Positions 1-12,172 are shown, numbered from the stretch's first letter. The stretch is DNA of 64,000 bases from Cyrtodaria siliqua (GCA_037043455.1 JAWPHD010002615.1:184735-248734), one strand, 5' to 3'. A program made the numbers and translations. The notes: generated by a model not told the origin, from the letters alone.

Positions 1-480
1 GTTAACGTATCATATATTTGGTACTTTTTATCCCTATTGCTTAATTACAGAGACTTAGAGAATACAGGCACCCCCAACCGCCCACACACGTGTACACAAC
101 CAGAACTTACATAATCCCACGTCCTGAACGATTAAGGTTAACGAAAGAAATGTCTTATAACTTGAGTGAGATGGACGCACATATAAGATCTTATAAAACG
201 ATTTACGAGTATGACGAGTGAATTTGTTGGATCAATTTACCATTCTGCTATCTTAATTTTCTGGTTATCTTTTTTTTATATAAAGATATACGGTTGTTTC
301 GTTCTGACATTTTTCATTCTGACTCATATCAGATGAAAGAATTGTTCATAAATCAGATCCCAGTTGAGACAAACTCGCGGTCTATCTCAAACTCAAACTG
401 GAAAACACAATAAATCTTCATTAAATGTTTATTCAAGTATTCCATTGGTATTATGATGTAGAAAACAAGTAGTTTGACTC
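1..480. other. No feature recognised
   Basis: This AT-rich stretch has no splice-bounded coding segment, tRNA-like box or inverted repeat that I can support. Confidence 0.5.
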
Positions 481-484
481 TTAA

Positions 485-790
485 CACTTGGATGGTGGTG
501 ATGATGATGATGCAAATGATGTTGATGATGATGCTGTTGGTGATGATGATGTTGTTGATGATGATGTTGGTGATGATGATGCTGATGTTGAGGATACTGC
601 TGCTGCGGCTGCTGCTGCTGCTGCTGATGATGATGACAATGATAGTTTGGATGATGATGTCCATACGGATGTTGATATTGATGATAGGGTTGTTGATGAT
701 AAGGTTAGGTGCATGGTTGAGACGGTGGAGGTGGAATTGTTGTTGTTGGTGGTGGTGTTATTGGTGGTGGTGGTGGGGTGGTGGTGATGG
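485..790. repeat. Impure TGATGA/GCTGCT trinucleotide array
   Basis: The stretch is GATGAT-type triplets interrupted by GCTGCT and GTTGTT blocks, grading into GGTGGT near 780. It creates low-complexity open frames (poly-D, poly-M, poly-S) on both strands, with no sign of a real protein. Confidence 0.9.
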
Positions 791-1034
791 TGAACATGAT
801 TTCAGGTTCGATCAGCGCTTATGACTTTTAGCAAGTCCATTTTCTTTTCATAATGAGCTAGTCCATTAACGCCACTGCTTCTCCGTTGGAAGGGGGCATA
901 ACTCTGTGCGGTTCCATGTACTATTCTTTATGTAAATGAACATATATTCTCAGATAAGAGTTTGGGTAAAAGTACGAGTACCGGCTGGATTTCTGTGAAT
1001 CCCCTACCTATCTTTGGGGCGGCTCTGAATACCC

Positions 1035-3414
1035 TTAAAGGGACACAGGGCAATCGGAAAGTTTTAATCCATCATTAAAATTAGCGTCTCGAGTATCCTG
1101 TTGACTGTAATACTGCCTGTATCCTGTTGACTGTAATACTGCTTGTATCCTGTTGACTGTAATACTGCTTGTATCCTGTTGACTGTAATACTGCGTGTAT
1201 CCTGTTGACTGTAATACTGCTTGTATCCTGTTGTCTGTAATACAGCTTGTATCCTGTTGACTGTAATACTGCTTGTATCCTGTTGACTGTAATACTGCTT
1301 GTATCCTGTTGACTGTAATACTGCCTGTATCCTGTTGACTGTAATACTGCTTGTATCCTGTTGACTGTAATACTGCCTGTATCCTGTTGACTGTAATACT
1401 GCTTGTATCCTGTTGACTGTAATACTGCTTGTATCCTGTTGACTGTAATACTGCTTGTATCCTGTTGACTGTAATACTGCTTGTATCCTGTTGACTGTAA
1501 TACTGCCTGTATCCTGTTGACTGTAATACTGCCTGTATCCTGTTGACTGTAATACTGCCTGTATCCTGTTGACTGTAATACTGCTTGTATCCTGTTGACT
1601 GTAATACTGCTTGTATCCTGTTGTCTGTAATACTGCTTGTATCCTGTTGTCTGTAATACTGCTTGTATCCTGTTGACTGTAATACTGCCTGTATCCTGTT
1701 GACTGTAATACTGCTTGTATCCTGTTGACTGTAATACTGCTTGTATCCTGTTGACTGTTATACTGCCTGTATCCTGTTGACTGTAATACTGCTTGTATCC
1801 TGTTGACTGTAATACTGCCTGTATCCTGTTGACTGTAATACTGCTTGTATCCTGTTGACTGTAATACTGCTTGTATCCTGTTGTCTGTAATACAGCTTGT
1901 ATCCTGTTGACTGTAATACTGCTTGTATCCTGTTGACTGTAATACTGCTTGTATCCTGTTGTCTGTAATACAGCTTGTATCCTGTTGTCTGTAATACTGC
2001 TTGTATCCTGTTGACTGTAATACTGCTTGTATCCTGTTGTCTGTAATACTGCTTGTATCCTGTTGACTGTAATACTGCTTGTATCCTGTTGACTGTAATA
2101 CTGCTTGTATCCTGTTGACTGTAATACTGCTTGTATCCTGTTGACTGTAATACTGCTTGTATCCTGTTGTCTGTAATACAGCTTGTATCCTGTTGACTGT
2201 AATACTGCTTGTATCATGTTGTCTGTAATACAGCTTGTATCCTGTTGACTGTAATACTGCTTGTATCCTGTTGTCTGTAATACTGCTTGTATCCTGTTGA
2301 CTGTAATACAGCTTGTATCCTGTTGACTGTAATACTGCTTGTATCCTGTTGTCTGTAATACTGCTTGTATCCTGTTGACTGTAATACAGCTTGTATCCTG
2401 TTGACTGTAATACTGCTTGTATCCTGTTGACTGTAATACTGCCTGCATCCTGTTGACTGTAATACTGCCTGTATCCTGTTGACTGTAATACTGCTTGTAT
2501 CCTGTTGACTGTAATACTGCTTGTATCCTGTTGTCTGTAATACTGCTTGTATCCTGTTGACTGTAATACTGCTTGTATCCTGTTGTCTGTAATACTGCTT
2601 GTATCCTGTTGTCTGTAATACAGCTTGTATCCTGTTGACTGTAATACTGCTTGTATCCTGTTGACTGTAATACTGCTTGTATCCTGTTGTCTGTAATACT
2701 GCTTGTATCCTGTTGACTGTAATACAGCTTGTATCCTGTTGACTGTAATACTGCTTGTATCCTGTTGTCTGTAATACTGCTTGTATTCTGTTGACTGTAA
2801 TACAGCTTGTATCCTGTTGACTGTAATACTGCTTGTATCCTGTTGACTGTATTACTGCTTGTATCCTGTTGACTGTAATACTGCTTGTATCCTGTTGACT
2901 GTAATACTGCCTGTATCCTGTTGACTGTAATACTGCCTGTATCCTGTTGACTGTAATACTGCTTGTATCCTGTTGACTGTAATACTGCTTGTATCCTGTT
3001 GACTGTAATACTGCCTGTATCCTGTTGACTGTAATACTGCTTGTATCATGTTGACTGTAATACTGCCTGTATCCTGTTGACTGTAATACTGCTTGTATCC
3101 TGTTGACTGTAATACTGCTTGTATCCTGTTGACTGTAATACTGCTTGTATCCTGTTGACTGTAATACTGCTTGTATCCTGTTGACTGTAATACAGCCTGC
3201 ATTTAATGAAATACCAGTTAGAGTTGTATGTTTTATTTACTTTCCTACCATGGTTTTAAATATATAACTGGTGAAATATAATCAAAATAATTTGCTTTAT
3301 AGTATTATAATAATTCAATATTAATGACTGAACAAAATGAATGCAAGTTATGAAGAAAAACTAACGGGACGCCGCAAGTTTTAACACAATCAAGATTGCC
3401 ATGCGTCCCTTTAA
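1035..3414. mobile_element. MITE family A copy with an internally expanded minisatellite
   Basis: The left end TTAAAGGGACACAGGGCAAT at 1035 is mirrored by the right end ATTGCCATGCGTCCCTTTAA at 3414. Sequence between the right end and the array (3201-3414) matches the interior of other family A copies, including TATAATCAA and an ACGGGACG-C-GC-AGTTTT stretch. In other copies the interior is about 240-340 bp; here it is interrupted by about 2.1 kb of 26-bp repeats. No transposase is encoded. Confidence 0.85.
1088..3200. repeat. 26-bp minisatellite, about 80 copies
   Basis: The unit is close to TATCCTGTTGACTGTAATAC followed by TGCTTG. Three sites vary (GAC/GTC, ACT/ACA, CTT/CCT), and locally the variants recur every three units (78 bp), for example 2270-2430 and 2690-2850. 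The unit has no stop on the minus strand in any frame, so three units give a 26-residue protein repeat and a spurious 455-codon ORF. Confidence 0.95.
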
Positions 3415-3424
3415 CCCACTGTTA

Positions 3425-3546
3425 TCAATATCAACTCTAGTCTCGGCCAGCTAGACCGTATCATGCATATGTCTTACTTCTGGATCCGTGTAGCAAAGCG
3501 TAATGAAGAAATCAGAAGCGAGCCGGGTGACGGAGGCTATATCAAC
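3425..3546 (+). repeat. Dispersed repeat, short copy
   Basis: TCTCGGCCAGCTAG, then ATGTCTTACTT, then TCTGGATCCGTGTAGC and AGAAATCAGAAGCG. The same blocks recur at 61590-61970, separated there by about 290 bp. Confidence 0.75.
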
Positions 3547-4600
3547 TCGCATTGTAACACATTCTGACCAGTAATTTAAAATCACTTGTTCAGCTTGTTT
3601 TGATGCACCTTCTCCTGCGAGTTGCTCTACAAAACTGAAAATTTTGTATTTTTCAGTTGTACCTTTTTTTAAACCTGATTAACATGTTCTGGAAGTAATA
3701 TAGTTTGACCTGCACTCGTTTCCAGAAAGTCTTATCTCATATAAAAAGGCCTTAGTTTTGGTTAAATAAACACCGGATAATAAACATGTTTGGAGTGTCG
3801 ACATCATCTGTTTACTTTATGATATCGCTGAATCTGCTTTCCCGTCTTTTCAAACCATCTTAGTTCATAAACGTTGAGGAATGCCAAAGGAAAGGTGATG
3901 ACAGTTTTAGACACTAGCCATTAAAAGGATTTCGTAATTGGCAGTTACAAGAAGCAGGCCTACTCATTTGATATATTCCATTAACATGATTAAGCTAAAC
4001 TTTATAAATAATACGCACCGTCAGGTATAGGTTATAATAGCGTAAATGAGTCTCCATTGCCCTTCCATAGTAAAGTTAGAATGTTGAAAACCTGTTAAAA
4101 ACTCAAACCTCGTTAGAATTCTGGGAAACTTACTTTATCATGCAAATAAACATGTCTGCTATTAAACATCAACAAGGAAATAGGGGGTTTAATACCTTCT
4201 AAGAAACATTTCTTCAGTTGTATACTAACACCGGGTCAAAGGTCAACACTAATTTTACCCCTTGCAATTTCATACCCTGTCTACTTTCACTTCTCAAATT
4301 TATATCAAAAACTGTCAAAACATGATGAGCTGCATTTTCAAATATCAACAACATGTCCAGAATACAGTTAAAGCCAAAATATAACAGGAAACTGCACTAA
4401 AAAAAGTTTTTAAAGAAAAAAAGATTAGCACTCTTTAATACAGAACTACTTTCGACTGCACCAGGCGAGCACATCCTGTTGATTTAGTGTAATTAGACCT
4501 ATACGAGTATTTGACCTGAATATTTTTATTAAGGCTATTTCCCAGTGCAAAGCATATGAGGTTACCCTATCCCCTATTGCAACAGATGGTCTGATTGACT
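3547..4600. other. No feature recognised
   Basis: This AT-rich intergenic sequence has no supported gene, repeat or RNA. Confidence 0.5.
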
Positions 4601-5000
4601 GAATTGAATTGTATTGAATTGGGTTTTAAGGCGCACCAACACATGAAAGGTTATATGGCGCCTAACAGGCATGAACATGCCAGGCTCATCCTCCATGTAC
4701 ATCGAGATAAAATATGGAAAATGGGCATAGAACCTTCTCACCCTGAACTGCAGAGTTGCTGCAAATTCTATCGTAGAAACTCCATTTACGCTGGAGCCAA
4801 GTTTATTGTTTTTCTGCCACTGCTCTTTTGATGTGAGCGAGACAGTGCAGGGATCATGATGAAGACATTTAATGAACATGAACAAAAAATGATAAAATGA
4901 ACATGAATTTGGTGGGGATTCTATCCATCTGCCTACCCCTCCAAAGGGATCTGCAGTGGCCCTATTACTTGCCCCGTGGCCCCCGGAACCACACGGGGCT
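4601..5000 (+). repeat. Dispersed ~400-bp repeat, copy 1 (GGCGCACCAACAC type)
   Basis: It starts GAATTGAATTG, then TTTTA-GGCGCACCAACAC, GGTTATATGGCGCC, AACATGCCAGGCTCAT, and ends near CCACACGGGG. Two further copies at 28272 and 33022 lie in the same orientation. The short ORF across it is repeat sequence, not a gene. Confidence 0.85.
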
Positions 5001-5303
5001 TTGATTGACTGAAACAGTATATGGAAACTCCCATGTCTAAAGCATACATAAGCCTCGTTTGGACTGGATGAGAGGCTAGGTGGAAATTCAGTTATGTTTA
5101 CTTGAATTAATGATTAATTTATTTCTGATTATTATTTAGAATAGCTTTCATCGATGTTTTTATTTTTTGATAAGGCAGTGTAAAAACGAATGTATGTTAT
5201 TTTCATAAATTTGTTTTGGGATTCCATAAACATTCGAACACATGGAAGTGGCATTAAAAATAGGTCGTCACCTAAAAAGAAATTCCTTTTTAAATGCACT
5301 AGT

Positions 5304-5792
5304 ATACACTCAAGTGATATGAAAACGCAACACGGAAATTTCCGCTATATATTGTATGTACAATATGCTGCTTTTAATCGAATGGTACATGGCTACGTAA
5401 GACCTTTCCTTTTGGAAAAAATACTAAAACAACAAATAATACAGCAAATAGTACTCCTTCAATGTTTCATTATTCACAGAGTACGCGTTTGGCTCAATCA
5501 TGTGAGCAAACTTAGGATGCAACATTTTGCGAACTATTTACGTTAAATACAGTACTGAACTAGCTCAATTTTTCAAAGTGCTACTTCAACATTTATGAAG
5601 TTCTTGTTACAAAGTGTAGTGTGATTAAAACGTCTACAACATCACAGTTGTGTCCTTTCTCTAGTTAACTGCAACTTTCTTTTTAAAAAACATCTTGGGA
5701 TTTCTTTGGAATATTATGTGCAATTAAGTGTGCAGTATATACAATATATAGCGGAAATTCCCGTGTTGCGTTTTCATATCACTTGAGTGTAT
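5304..5792. mobile_element. MITE family B, copy 1 (489 bp)
   Basis: The ends are inverted: ATACACTCAAGTGATATGAA at the left is mirrored by TTCATATCACTTGAGTGTAT at the right, with complementarity extending through GCGGAAATT and the TATATATTGTAT block. The interior matches copies at 21206 and 42558. The arm beyond GAAAACGCAAC differs from those copies yet stays self-complementary. There is no transposase ORF. Confidence 0.88.
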
Positions 5793-6545
5793 GTGCAGCA
5801 AGATAAGGAAAAGCAAGCCTTGGTTTTTTGTTTGCATGTCCGATGGGAAAATATTAAACAATAAGTGTATGGAAAATGCAATAGTGGTCTATGACGATGG
5901 TGCGATAGGATATATTGACATGCAGTGGCTTCTTTCTATATTGTATTGTGGGTATTTCAGGGTGCCTAGACGTTGAATTTGAACCGCGATTTTTTTATTA
6001 CTTGCTATATGTTTTCATACCGGTTATGGTTAGATAGAATGAAAACAGACGCTCCTGGATCTGTTTACAATCTTGCCCTAGCCGTCCGTTAAGTTTCACA
6101 AAGCTCAAAATTCATTTTGATCCCCCTCCCCACGTCCCTATGAATAAAACAACATGGCGCCGTTAGAAATTGTCGTCTGCGCATGACTGTTTCTAGGGTT
6201 CGGATGTACCAAGTAAAACGTAGGCTATGTAGCATGGTGTTGTTGTTCAATGGTCAGCGCCTCCAGTAATCATAATTTACTTTTGTTTTGGAATGAAAAC
6301 CATTATATCTAGCAAATAAATAGTAGGTAAATATGATTCATTTTTTCAGGTCACAGATCTAGATTTTGGATCACTAAACTAGTTTCGAAAATAATTCATA
6401 TAGCTAAAATATTTCGCTTTAAATACATTTTTGGGTGAAGGTGAAGGCCGAACAAAATGAATATACACCCTTTACGATTACGATAGCTTACTGATCAGCT
6501 TACGTTGCTGTCATCTTGAAGCAGGTCATATCGAATATAAGAAAA
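5793..6545. other. No feature recognised
   Basis: No splice-bounded coding segment or repeat is supported. The 61-codon ORF at 5791-5976 starts in the family B end and shows no family features. Confidence 0.45.
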
Positions 6546-6548
6546 TAC

Positions 6549-6722
6549 GTGGAGCGCTGTGGTCTAGTGGTAGAGCGTTGTACCCATGATCGAAAAGTCA
6601 TGGGGCCGATCCCCGCCATGACCAGAGGACTTGTGACACTTTATCGGCATTTGCTTAGTACTGGTTCTACACAGAAAAATAAGTTCACAGAGCTTTCGTT
6701 ACAATCGATGTAAAATAAATAA
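6549..6722 (+). mobile_element. tRNA-derived SINE (family 1, full-length)
   Basis: The head has an A-box-like GTGGTCTAGTGGTAGAGCG and a B-box-like GGGGCCGATCCCC. A central block follows (AGTACTGGTTCTACACAG), then the tail ATCGATGTAAAATAAAT. The same tail occurs at 11090, 26461 and 55592. Confidence 0.85.
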
Positions 6723-6945
6723 TGTTCAACTTAAATATGAAGCAACTACATGGGTGTTCGGTGAGCAGAATGTTAACATTAGTACAGACACTGTACGAAT
6801 GACTGCCAAATCGACTTGTCAGACCCTTCACTTTAATCTTTATAGCCTTGGTTTATGAACTTTTGACTTTAATTTATCGATATTTGTGTTATTAAAAACT
6901 GTTACAGAGTAAACAAAAATGTCTGAAAAGTGCCAACATTGACAG

Positions 6946-7070
6946 TTTCAGTGTTCCGCGGCTATTTCTGATAGTCGTAAGCAACAGTAGTTACTGAGGT
7001 AAACAGTTTATAGTGTTCCGCGGTTATTTCTGATAATCGTAAGCAAGAGTAGTTACTGAGGTATACTATT
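6946..7070. repeat. Two-copy ~65-bp direct repeat
   Basis: AGTGTTCCGCGG-TATTTCTGATA, then TCGTAAGCAA and AGTAGTTACTGAGGTA, occurs twice with few differences. Confidence 0.85.
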
Positions 7071-7109
7071 TATTTCAATTCTAACGTACAAAAGAAACAG
7101 TAGACCTTG

Positions 7110-7319
7110 ATAACGATGATAATGCTACTGCTACTGCTACTGCTACTGCTGCTGTTCAAGAAGATGACGATGACGAGATGACGTGATGGTTGTGATGATG
7201 ATGCAGTTCTGTTGCTGATGATGATTCTGCTACTGATGATGATTATGATAATGATGATTCTGCTGCTGCTCTGCCTTTGCTACTGCTGCTGCTCTTGCTT
7301 TTGCTACTGCTGCTGCCGC

Positions 7320-7398
<79 letters not shown>

Positions 7399-7465
7399 AA
7401 CGATGATTCTGAGACTGCTGCAGCTGTCATCTGTAAGAACCGCTACTGCTGCTGCTTCTGCTGAT
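7110..7465. repeat. Trinucleotide array with a pure (GAT)n core
   Basis: Blocks of CTG/CTA triplets flank a pure (GAT)n run at about 7319-7397, some 26 units. The ORFs across it are homopolymeric artefacts. Confidence 0.92.
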
Positions 7466-8608
7466 GATAATGAGTATGATGTTTTAGAAAAGGAAACAAG
7501 AAGGCATAGGTTTACATGGCTCTTATTACAACTCAAAGAAATTGTGTATGTATTCTGTTTTTACCCAAACTCTTCTTAAAATGCAAAACACTGCTGGGTG
7601 GTAAGTCAGAACCGTAGATGAACTTAGATTTAGAATCTAGAATCCGAGACGTTATCAAAACATGTTTAAGATTTAAAATAGAACTTCTGATAATTAGTTC
7701 AATATGAATATGCTGTAAAGAGATGGAGCAAACAAGTTGCGGGTTGCGGGATGTGCGAACCAGAAGAGTTGCAGCTGGCATTGCTTAATTAGATAATCAT
7801 CCGGATGTCGCACAATTGGTAACTATTATTTATATGTATAGATCATGCTCGGTACTAAGTAATGTTATTTCAATTCGCTCATTGTTGTCAATATAGAAAC
7901 GTCATTTTTTTCAAAAAAATAAATCATTTTTTAATTTTTAGATATTTCCCACTATTTTATAACTTGTAAAATCAACAACAGAATCTTTGTCTTAAATGTG
8001 TTTTGTATAATTATTAAGTATAGCTAAGTATTGAACAACTAATGCATGTTATAATCTTCTCTTGTTCATTTTACTTTTATATGATATCTTCGAGTTCCGT
8101 CGGCAATATTGTTTATAATATCTTCAGTAACTGATCTAGCAAAGGGGCAGGGATCCGAACTACCTTTGAGATTTAATCCACACCCAGCCACCCACAACAC
8201 AAACACCTGCATTGTGTGAAGACACACAACTCCTAACCTGAAATCTTGGATCCGCGTCTGACCTTTGTAAGACATGTCAATACCAATCTCGTCCAGAGGC
8301 CGTCAATGTATGTGTATGCAAGGAACGACAACTCTGGGCACACACATTGCCACTGGAACCCGGATGTGATTTCCAGGAACATTCACACTGTCAAGAGAAC
8401 TAATTCCAGCAACAATAACATTTTACCAGTGTCAGCACAACGTTCGGTTAGGTCAAACAAACGTGCGGAACGCCAACAACATCGACCCTATTTTCTGGCG
8501 CGACCATACGACATAAATATTTGTTCGCAGAATAAGAATAGAATTTATAGCCCACATGTTTCCACATGTTTCCCAGGGTTTATACTTAAGCAGCAATACG
8601 TTGTTGGG
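7466..8608. other. No feature recognised
   Basis: ORFs of 69-130 codons here, such as 8246-8638, have no recognisable domain and partly run into the 39-bp array. Confidence 0.45.
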
Positions 8609-8990
8609 TTTACGTGGTATGTACGACCGGAGCAATGAGTCGTTGTGTTTGCGTGGTATGTACGACCGGAGCAATGAGTCGTTGGGTTTACGTGGTATGT
8701 ACGACCGGAGCAATGGGTCGATGGGTTTACGTGGTATGTACGACCGGAGCAATGAGTCGTTGTGTTTGCGTGGTATGTACGACCGGAGCAATGAGTCGTT
8801 GGGTTTACGTGGTATGTACGACCGGAGCAATGGGTCGATGGGTTTACGTGGTATGTACGACCGGAGCAATGAGTCGTTGGGTTTACGTGAAGTATGAACT
8901 AACGAAGTAATGGGTTGTTGGGTTTACGTATAATTTGAACGAACGGAGCAATGGGTCGAATTGTGTACGAACATAGCAATGGGCCGTTGG
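8609..8990. repeat. 39-bp minisatellite with a three-unit higher-order pattern
   Basis: The unit is GGTATGTACGACCGGAGCAA followed by TGAGTCGTTGGGTTTACGT. Seven good copies are followed by decayed ones to about 8990. Variants run A-B-C-A-B-C-B (TTGTGTTTGCG, TTGGGTTTACG, GATGGGTTTACG), a 117-bp higher-order unit repeated twice. Because 39 is divisible by three, both strands carry long periodic ORFs. Confidence 0.92.
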
Positions 8991-9489
8991 AGATATTCAT
9001 GGCTTATAAAATGATGGTACTTAGGTATATATCAGGCATACACTATTATAGAAAACGGAAATTCGAGAAAAGGCTGATTGTGTTTTATTTTACAAAAAAC
9101 TCCAGGGCGTATGGTTTATAATGGTTATAACAAAAATAACAAATATATACAATATCAAAAAGATATTAATTGTCTGTTTGTTATTGAAGAAGGGTACAGT
9201 ATCGTCAGTTTCGCTAGTAATAACCTAAGAGCAATAACCGCGCCAGGCACGCGCCGAATGTCTATTTATTATCAAAAATCTTTCGACTACGATTACCTAA
9301 CGCGTATTTTATCGAGTAATAAATTGATTATCATGTGAAATATAACTGAAGTGGAGAATTTAGATTATGAAACGTACTTAACAAGACGGGACTTACATCT
9401 GGAGTTAATATATTCCTAAAGAGTCAATAAACTTATATTTTAGGAAGAAAAGCGGGAGACCCAATAGGGCATGTATCACTCAATTGGAT

Positions 9490-9645
9490 GGGGAGTGGGG
9501 GGTGGGGGTGGATGGGGGATGTGGTGTTAGATATGGCTGTTTCAAATGTTACTGAACTTTTATTCTTTCATTCAAAATAACATTCTGAACAAGTTTGCGG
9601 GAAGGGGGGGGGGGGGGGGGGGAGGGGGTGGGGGGGGGGGTGCGT
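9490..9645 (+). repeat. Poly-G-rich tract
   Basis: Several G-runs of 4 to about 20 bases lie at 9491-9520 and 9601-9642. This is a strong potential G-quadruplex on the plus strand; run lengths in an assembly may be inaccurate. Confidence 0.85.
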
Positions 9646-9755
9646 CAAGCATGGCTGGTTTCTTAACTCATCGTTCCATAAGAAATTCCATCTAAAACCT
9701 ATAAATGGCACATGAATTTCTTCGTATACATATATACTTTGTAATGTGTAGCAAA

Positions 9756-9845
9756 GTTCTACGAGAAGGACTGGCGTATCCAAGTGGATAGAACGGTGGG
9801 CTTGAATTATGGGCTTGAGGCTTGAATTATGGGCTTGCATTATTG
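9756..9845 (+). other. tRNA-like A-box fragment with a short duplication
   Basis: TATCCAAGTGGATAGAACGG resembles a tRNA A-box region, followed by a GAATTATGGGCTTG duplication. No B-box follows, so this is at most a decayed SINE head. Confidence 0.35.
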
Positions 9846-10925
9846 AATTTTGGTTCAAGCCTAACCAATGAGTTTCGTCAGTGTGTTCTTAGAATTCCCA
9901 TGTATACTTTCATTTTCTAAATAGCCTAAAATGTGTCGATGAGTCGTTAAATGACATTAAATTGTAATTTAACGAGTAGAGCATATATGTTTGTATTGAA
10001 TTATATAAGTAGTGTCCGTCTCAGATTTAGTTGTTTTACTGTATTATAACAATTGTTCGTTTTGTCTCAGTGGTTGGAGTATTAAACCACATTGAACAAA
10101 ACAGGGCATCGGATTCGATTGTTTTCACAGTATGTTCTTACAATCTCCACGCAGAGTTATCGTTCCTTGCACTCACATATATCTCTGCTAACTACTAAAT
10201 TACAAGATTTTGGTAAAACCTATTAAATTGGAATATGTTTGCCGGAAACTGATTTATTTCTTTTGTAAATATATTTTTCAGAATATCTGAAAATTAGATG
10301 TTGCAAGATTTGAAATAACGCATGCAAGCAATTTAGTTTTAATCGGGACTATTTTACTACAAAAATAATACGTACGCAGGTCTCCTCAATCGAAACGCAT
10401 ATGTGAACCTTTCCAACCAAAGCTCGATAGCAGAAAATTAGTAAAAAAAATAACTCATAGAAATAAAAATTGAAATTATTTAATATAGGTCTATATTTTA
10501 TCTTGCTGATCACGCAAAAGGATTTATTATAAACATTGTCATAACTTTTTTGAATAATCACTTGACCTAACCGTTCGCCCTACTTCCTTTGACGTTGACA
10601 GAGTCAAATGAGGGACGAGTGTACTCTGGGTAGAGATTCATGTTCTTATTCTATATACCTCTAATCATTTCTAATCATCCGTACTGTTCCAATGATCGAG
10701 TGGTCAAATGTAAGCCGTCCGAATTTAATCAACCGTTCGTCTTATTGGCATTGACGGACAAATATTAGGATTTCAACCAATATCTGCCCGTGTCCACTTT
10801 TCTCTTTATCTTTGTAATCAGTCGCTTAAGTGGTTGTCAGTCCGAAACTAATAAAACTGAAGTAAAATTTTCATACGTGAATTCGATTGTTTGTCACATG
10901 AATAGCAGAGTCCTGACCTTTACAT
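9846..10925. other. No gene recognised; weak tRNA-like fragment near 10064-10125
   Basis: GTCTCAGTGGTTGGAGTATT and a poor B-box (TCGGATTCGAT) at 10064-10125 suggest a decayed SINE head. Nothing else is supported. Confidence 0.4.
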
Positions 10926-10928
10926 GTG

Positions 10929-11113
10929 GAGTGCGTGGTCCAGTGGTAGAGCACCGAACTTTAGATCAAGAGGTCGTGGGTTCGATCCTCGCCGCGGCCA
11001 CGTTATTTATCCTTGAGCAAGATAATTAATCCACATTACCCAGGAAGCCATCGAGAGTGATTAATCTAAGTTGCAAGAACTTATTTTGCAATCGATGTAA
11101 AATAAATATGTTT
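10929..11113 (+). mobile_element. tRNA-derived SINE (family 1)
   Basis: The A-box is GCGTGGTCCAGTGGTAGAGC and the B-box is GTGGGTTCGATCCTCGC, with a near-complete cloverleaf ending CGCGGCCACG. The body holds TTGAGCAAGATAATTAATCC and the tail ATCGATGTAAAATAAATATG. The body and tail show it is a SINE rather than a free tRNA gene. Confidence 0.88.
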
Positions 11114-11159
11114 AAACTAAACTAAATCGTTAAATGTTATACGATTAGTGTGCAAACGA

Positions 11160-11410
11160 GTTTTTGATGGTGCTTTTCCCATATAAATTCCTTGTTGATG
11201 GGACGGCAGAAAATTAAAAAAAAATCACATAACTTCAGTTAGCCTTCATATTTTGCAATAAAACTTCCAGATTCTTAATTTACGAATATCCAACAATTTA
11301 AAACCATTTTCGGATAAAAATTCTAAAAATAAGTATTTTTCGAATTTTTCATGAACTTTTTATTTCTCAACCGATTTTGAAAAGTAAGGTATTTTTATTT
11401 ACCACTAAAA
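11160..11410 (+). mobile_element. Partial copy of TIR family H
   Basis: It shares CTTCAGTTAGCCTT and the end CAACCGATTTTGAAAAGTAA, then TTTTTATTTACCACTAAAA, with the complete copy at 30678-31050. The left inverted end is missing. Confidence 0.7.
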
Positions 11411-11955
11411 TTGTCTGTTTCACTGACATACAACTTATTTAGGCATGAAGTGTATTTTGTCTGAAACTTCCAAAAAACCTTTCGCTGAATGAAACAAGCG
11501 CCCCAAACAATAGAATATCTTTGCTTCAAGTTAATGATAAAGGAATTTTTTATTTTTAAAAGCGATTTTTTTATGCTAAAGATGTTCCTACACAACCACC
11601 AATCCTGTCCTGTTATCTAATTCCATTCTTAGACTACGCATGTACGAGTATTTACACATATTATTAAATAACTATTATTCAGTAGGACATGTTGTGCAAG
11701 GGCGAATAGGGCGTTCGGTGTTATGGCGTCGGTTAAAGAAAACAACTGACCAAAATTATTGTATAGTTAAATTCCACTCATAAAAATGCTGGGTCTAAAA
11801 CGATTTTGCTAAAACGATTTTGCTTATAGATGTTTCCACATCAGATGCTTATATGGAATACATTTACACGTGGGTGATGATACACTACAAAGATTAAATC
11901 AATCCAGATATTGATGGACATTCATTTACAGTGCGTTTATTTTTGTTTGTTTGTA
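11411..11955. other. No feature recognised
   Basis: This is AT-rich sequence without supported features. Confidence 0.45.
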
Positions 11956-11959
11956 TGAT

Positions 11960-12172
11960 GTTTTACGTCATTATCAACACATGTATAATTATATATGACG
12001 GTCGATTTTTTGTGGTGGAGGCAGACCACTCACTTTTCCAGAGTAGAACCAGTACTGTACACCTCCCGCCATCCGTAAGAATCAACATCCTCACTTACAA
12101 GTCGAGCTCCCAGTGGGATTCGAACCCGCAGCGGTGAGAGGCGAAGGTTTACAACGCAATACAGAACGAGCA
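11960..12172 (-). mobile_element. tRNA-derived SINE (family 2), 5' truncated
   Basis: Read on the minus strand it has the B-box GCGGGTTCGAATCCCACTGG, then AGTACTGGTTCTACTCTGG, then GACCGTCATATATA. The head is cut before the A-box and abuts a 19-20 base A/T homopolymer at about 12177-12193. Confidence 0.85.

Noticed and set aside
474..824. Several overlapping ORFs over triplet arrays here and at 7230-7579
   Set aside because: Homopolymeric runs on both strands from trinucleotide repeats; no unique domain.
1081..2448. 455-codon minus-strand ORF (and a 116-codon one at 2852-3202)
   Set aside because: It is the 26-bp minisatellite read in frame. The unit lacks stops, variants fall at all codon positions, and there is no unique sequence, so it is not a protein gene.
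8453..8897. Periodic ORFs of 98-138 codons on both strands
   Set aside because: A 39-bp unit without stops opens every frame for free; no start context or conserved non-repeat part.
10929..11000. Functional tRNA gene (also at 27362, 45400-45467 and 55740)
   Set aside because: Boxes are good but each continues into a repeated SINE body and tail, so these are SINE heads.
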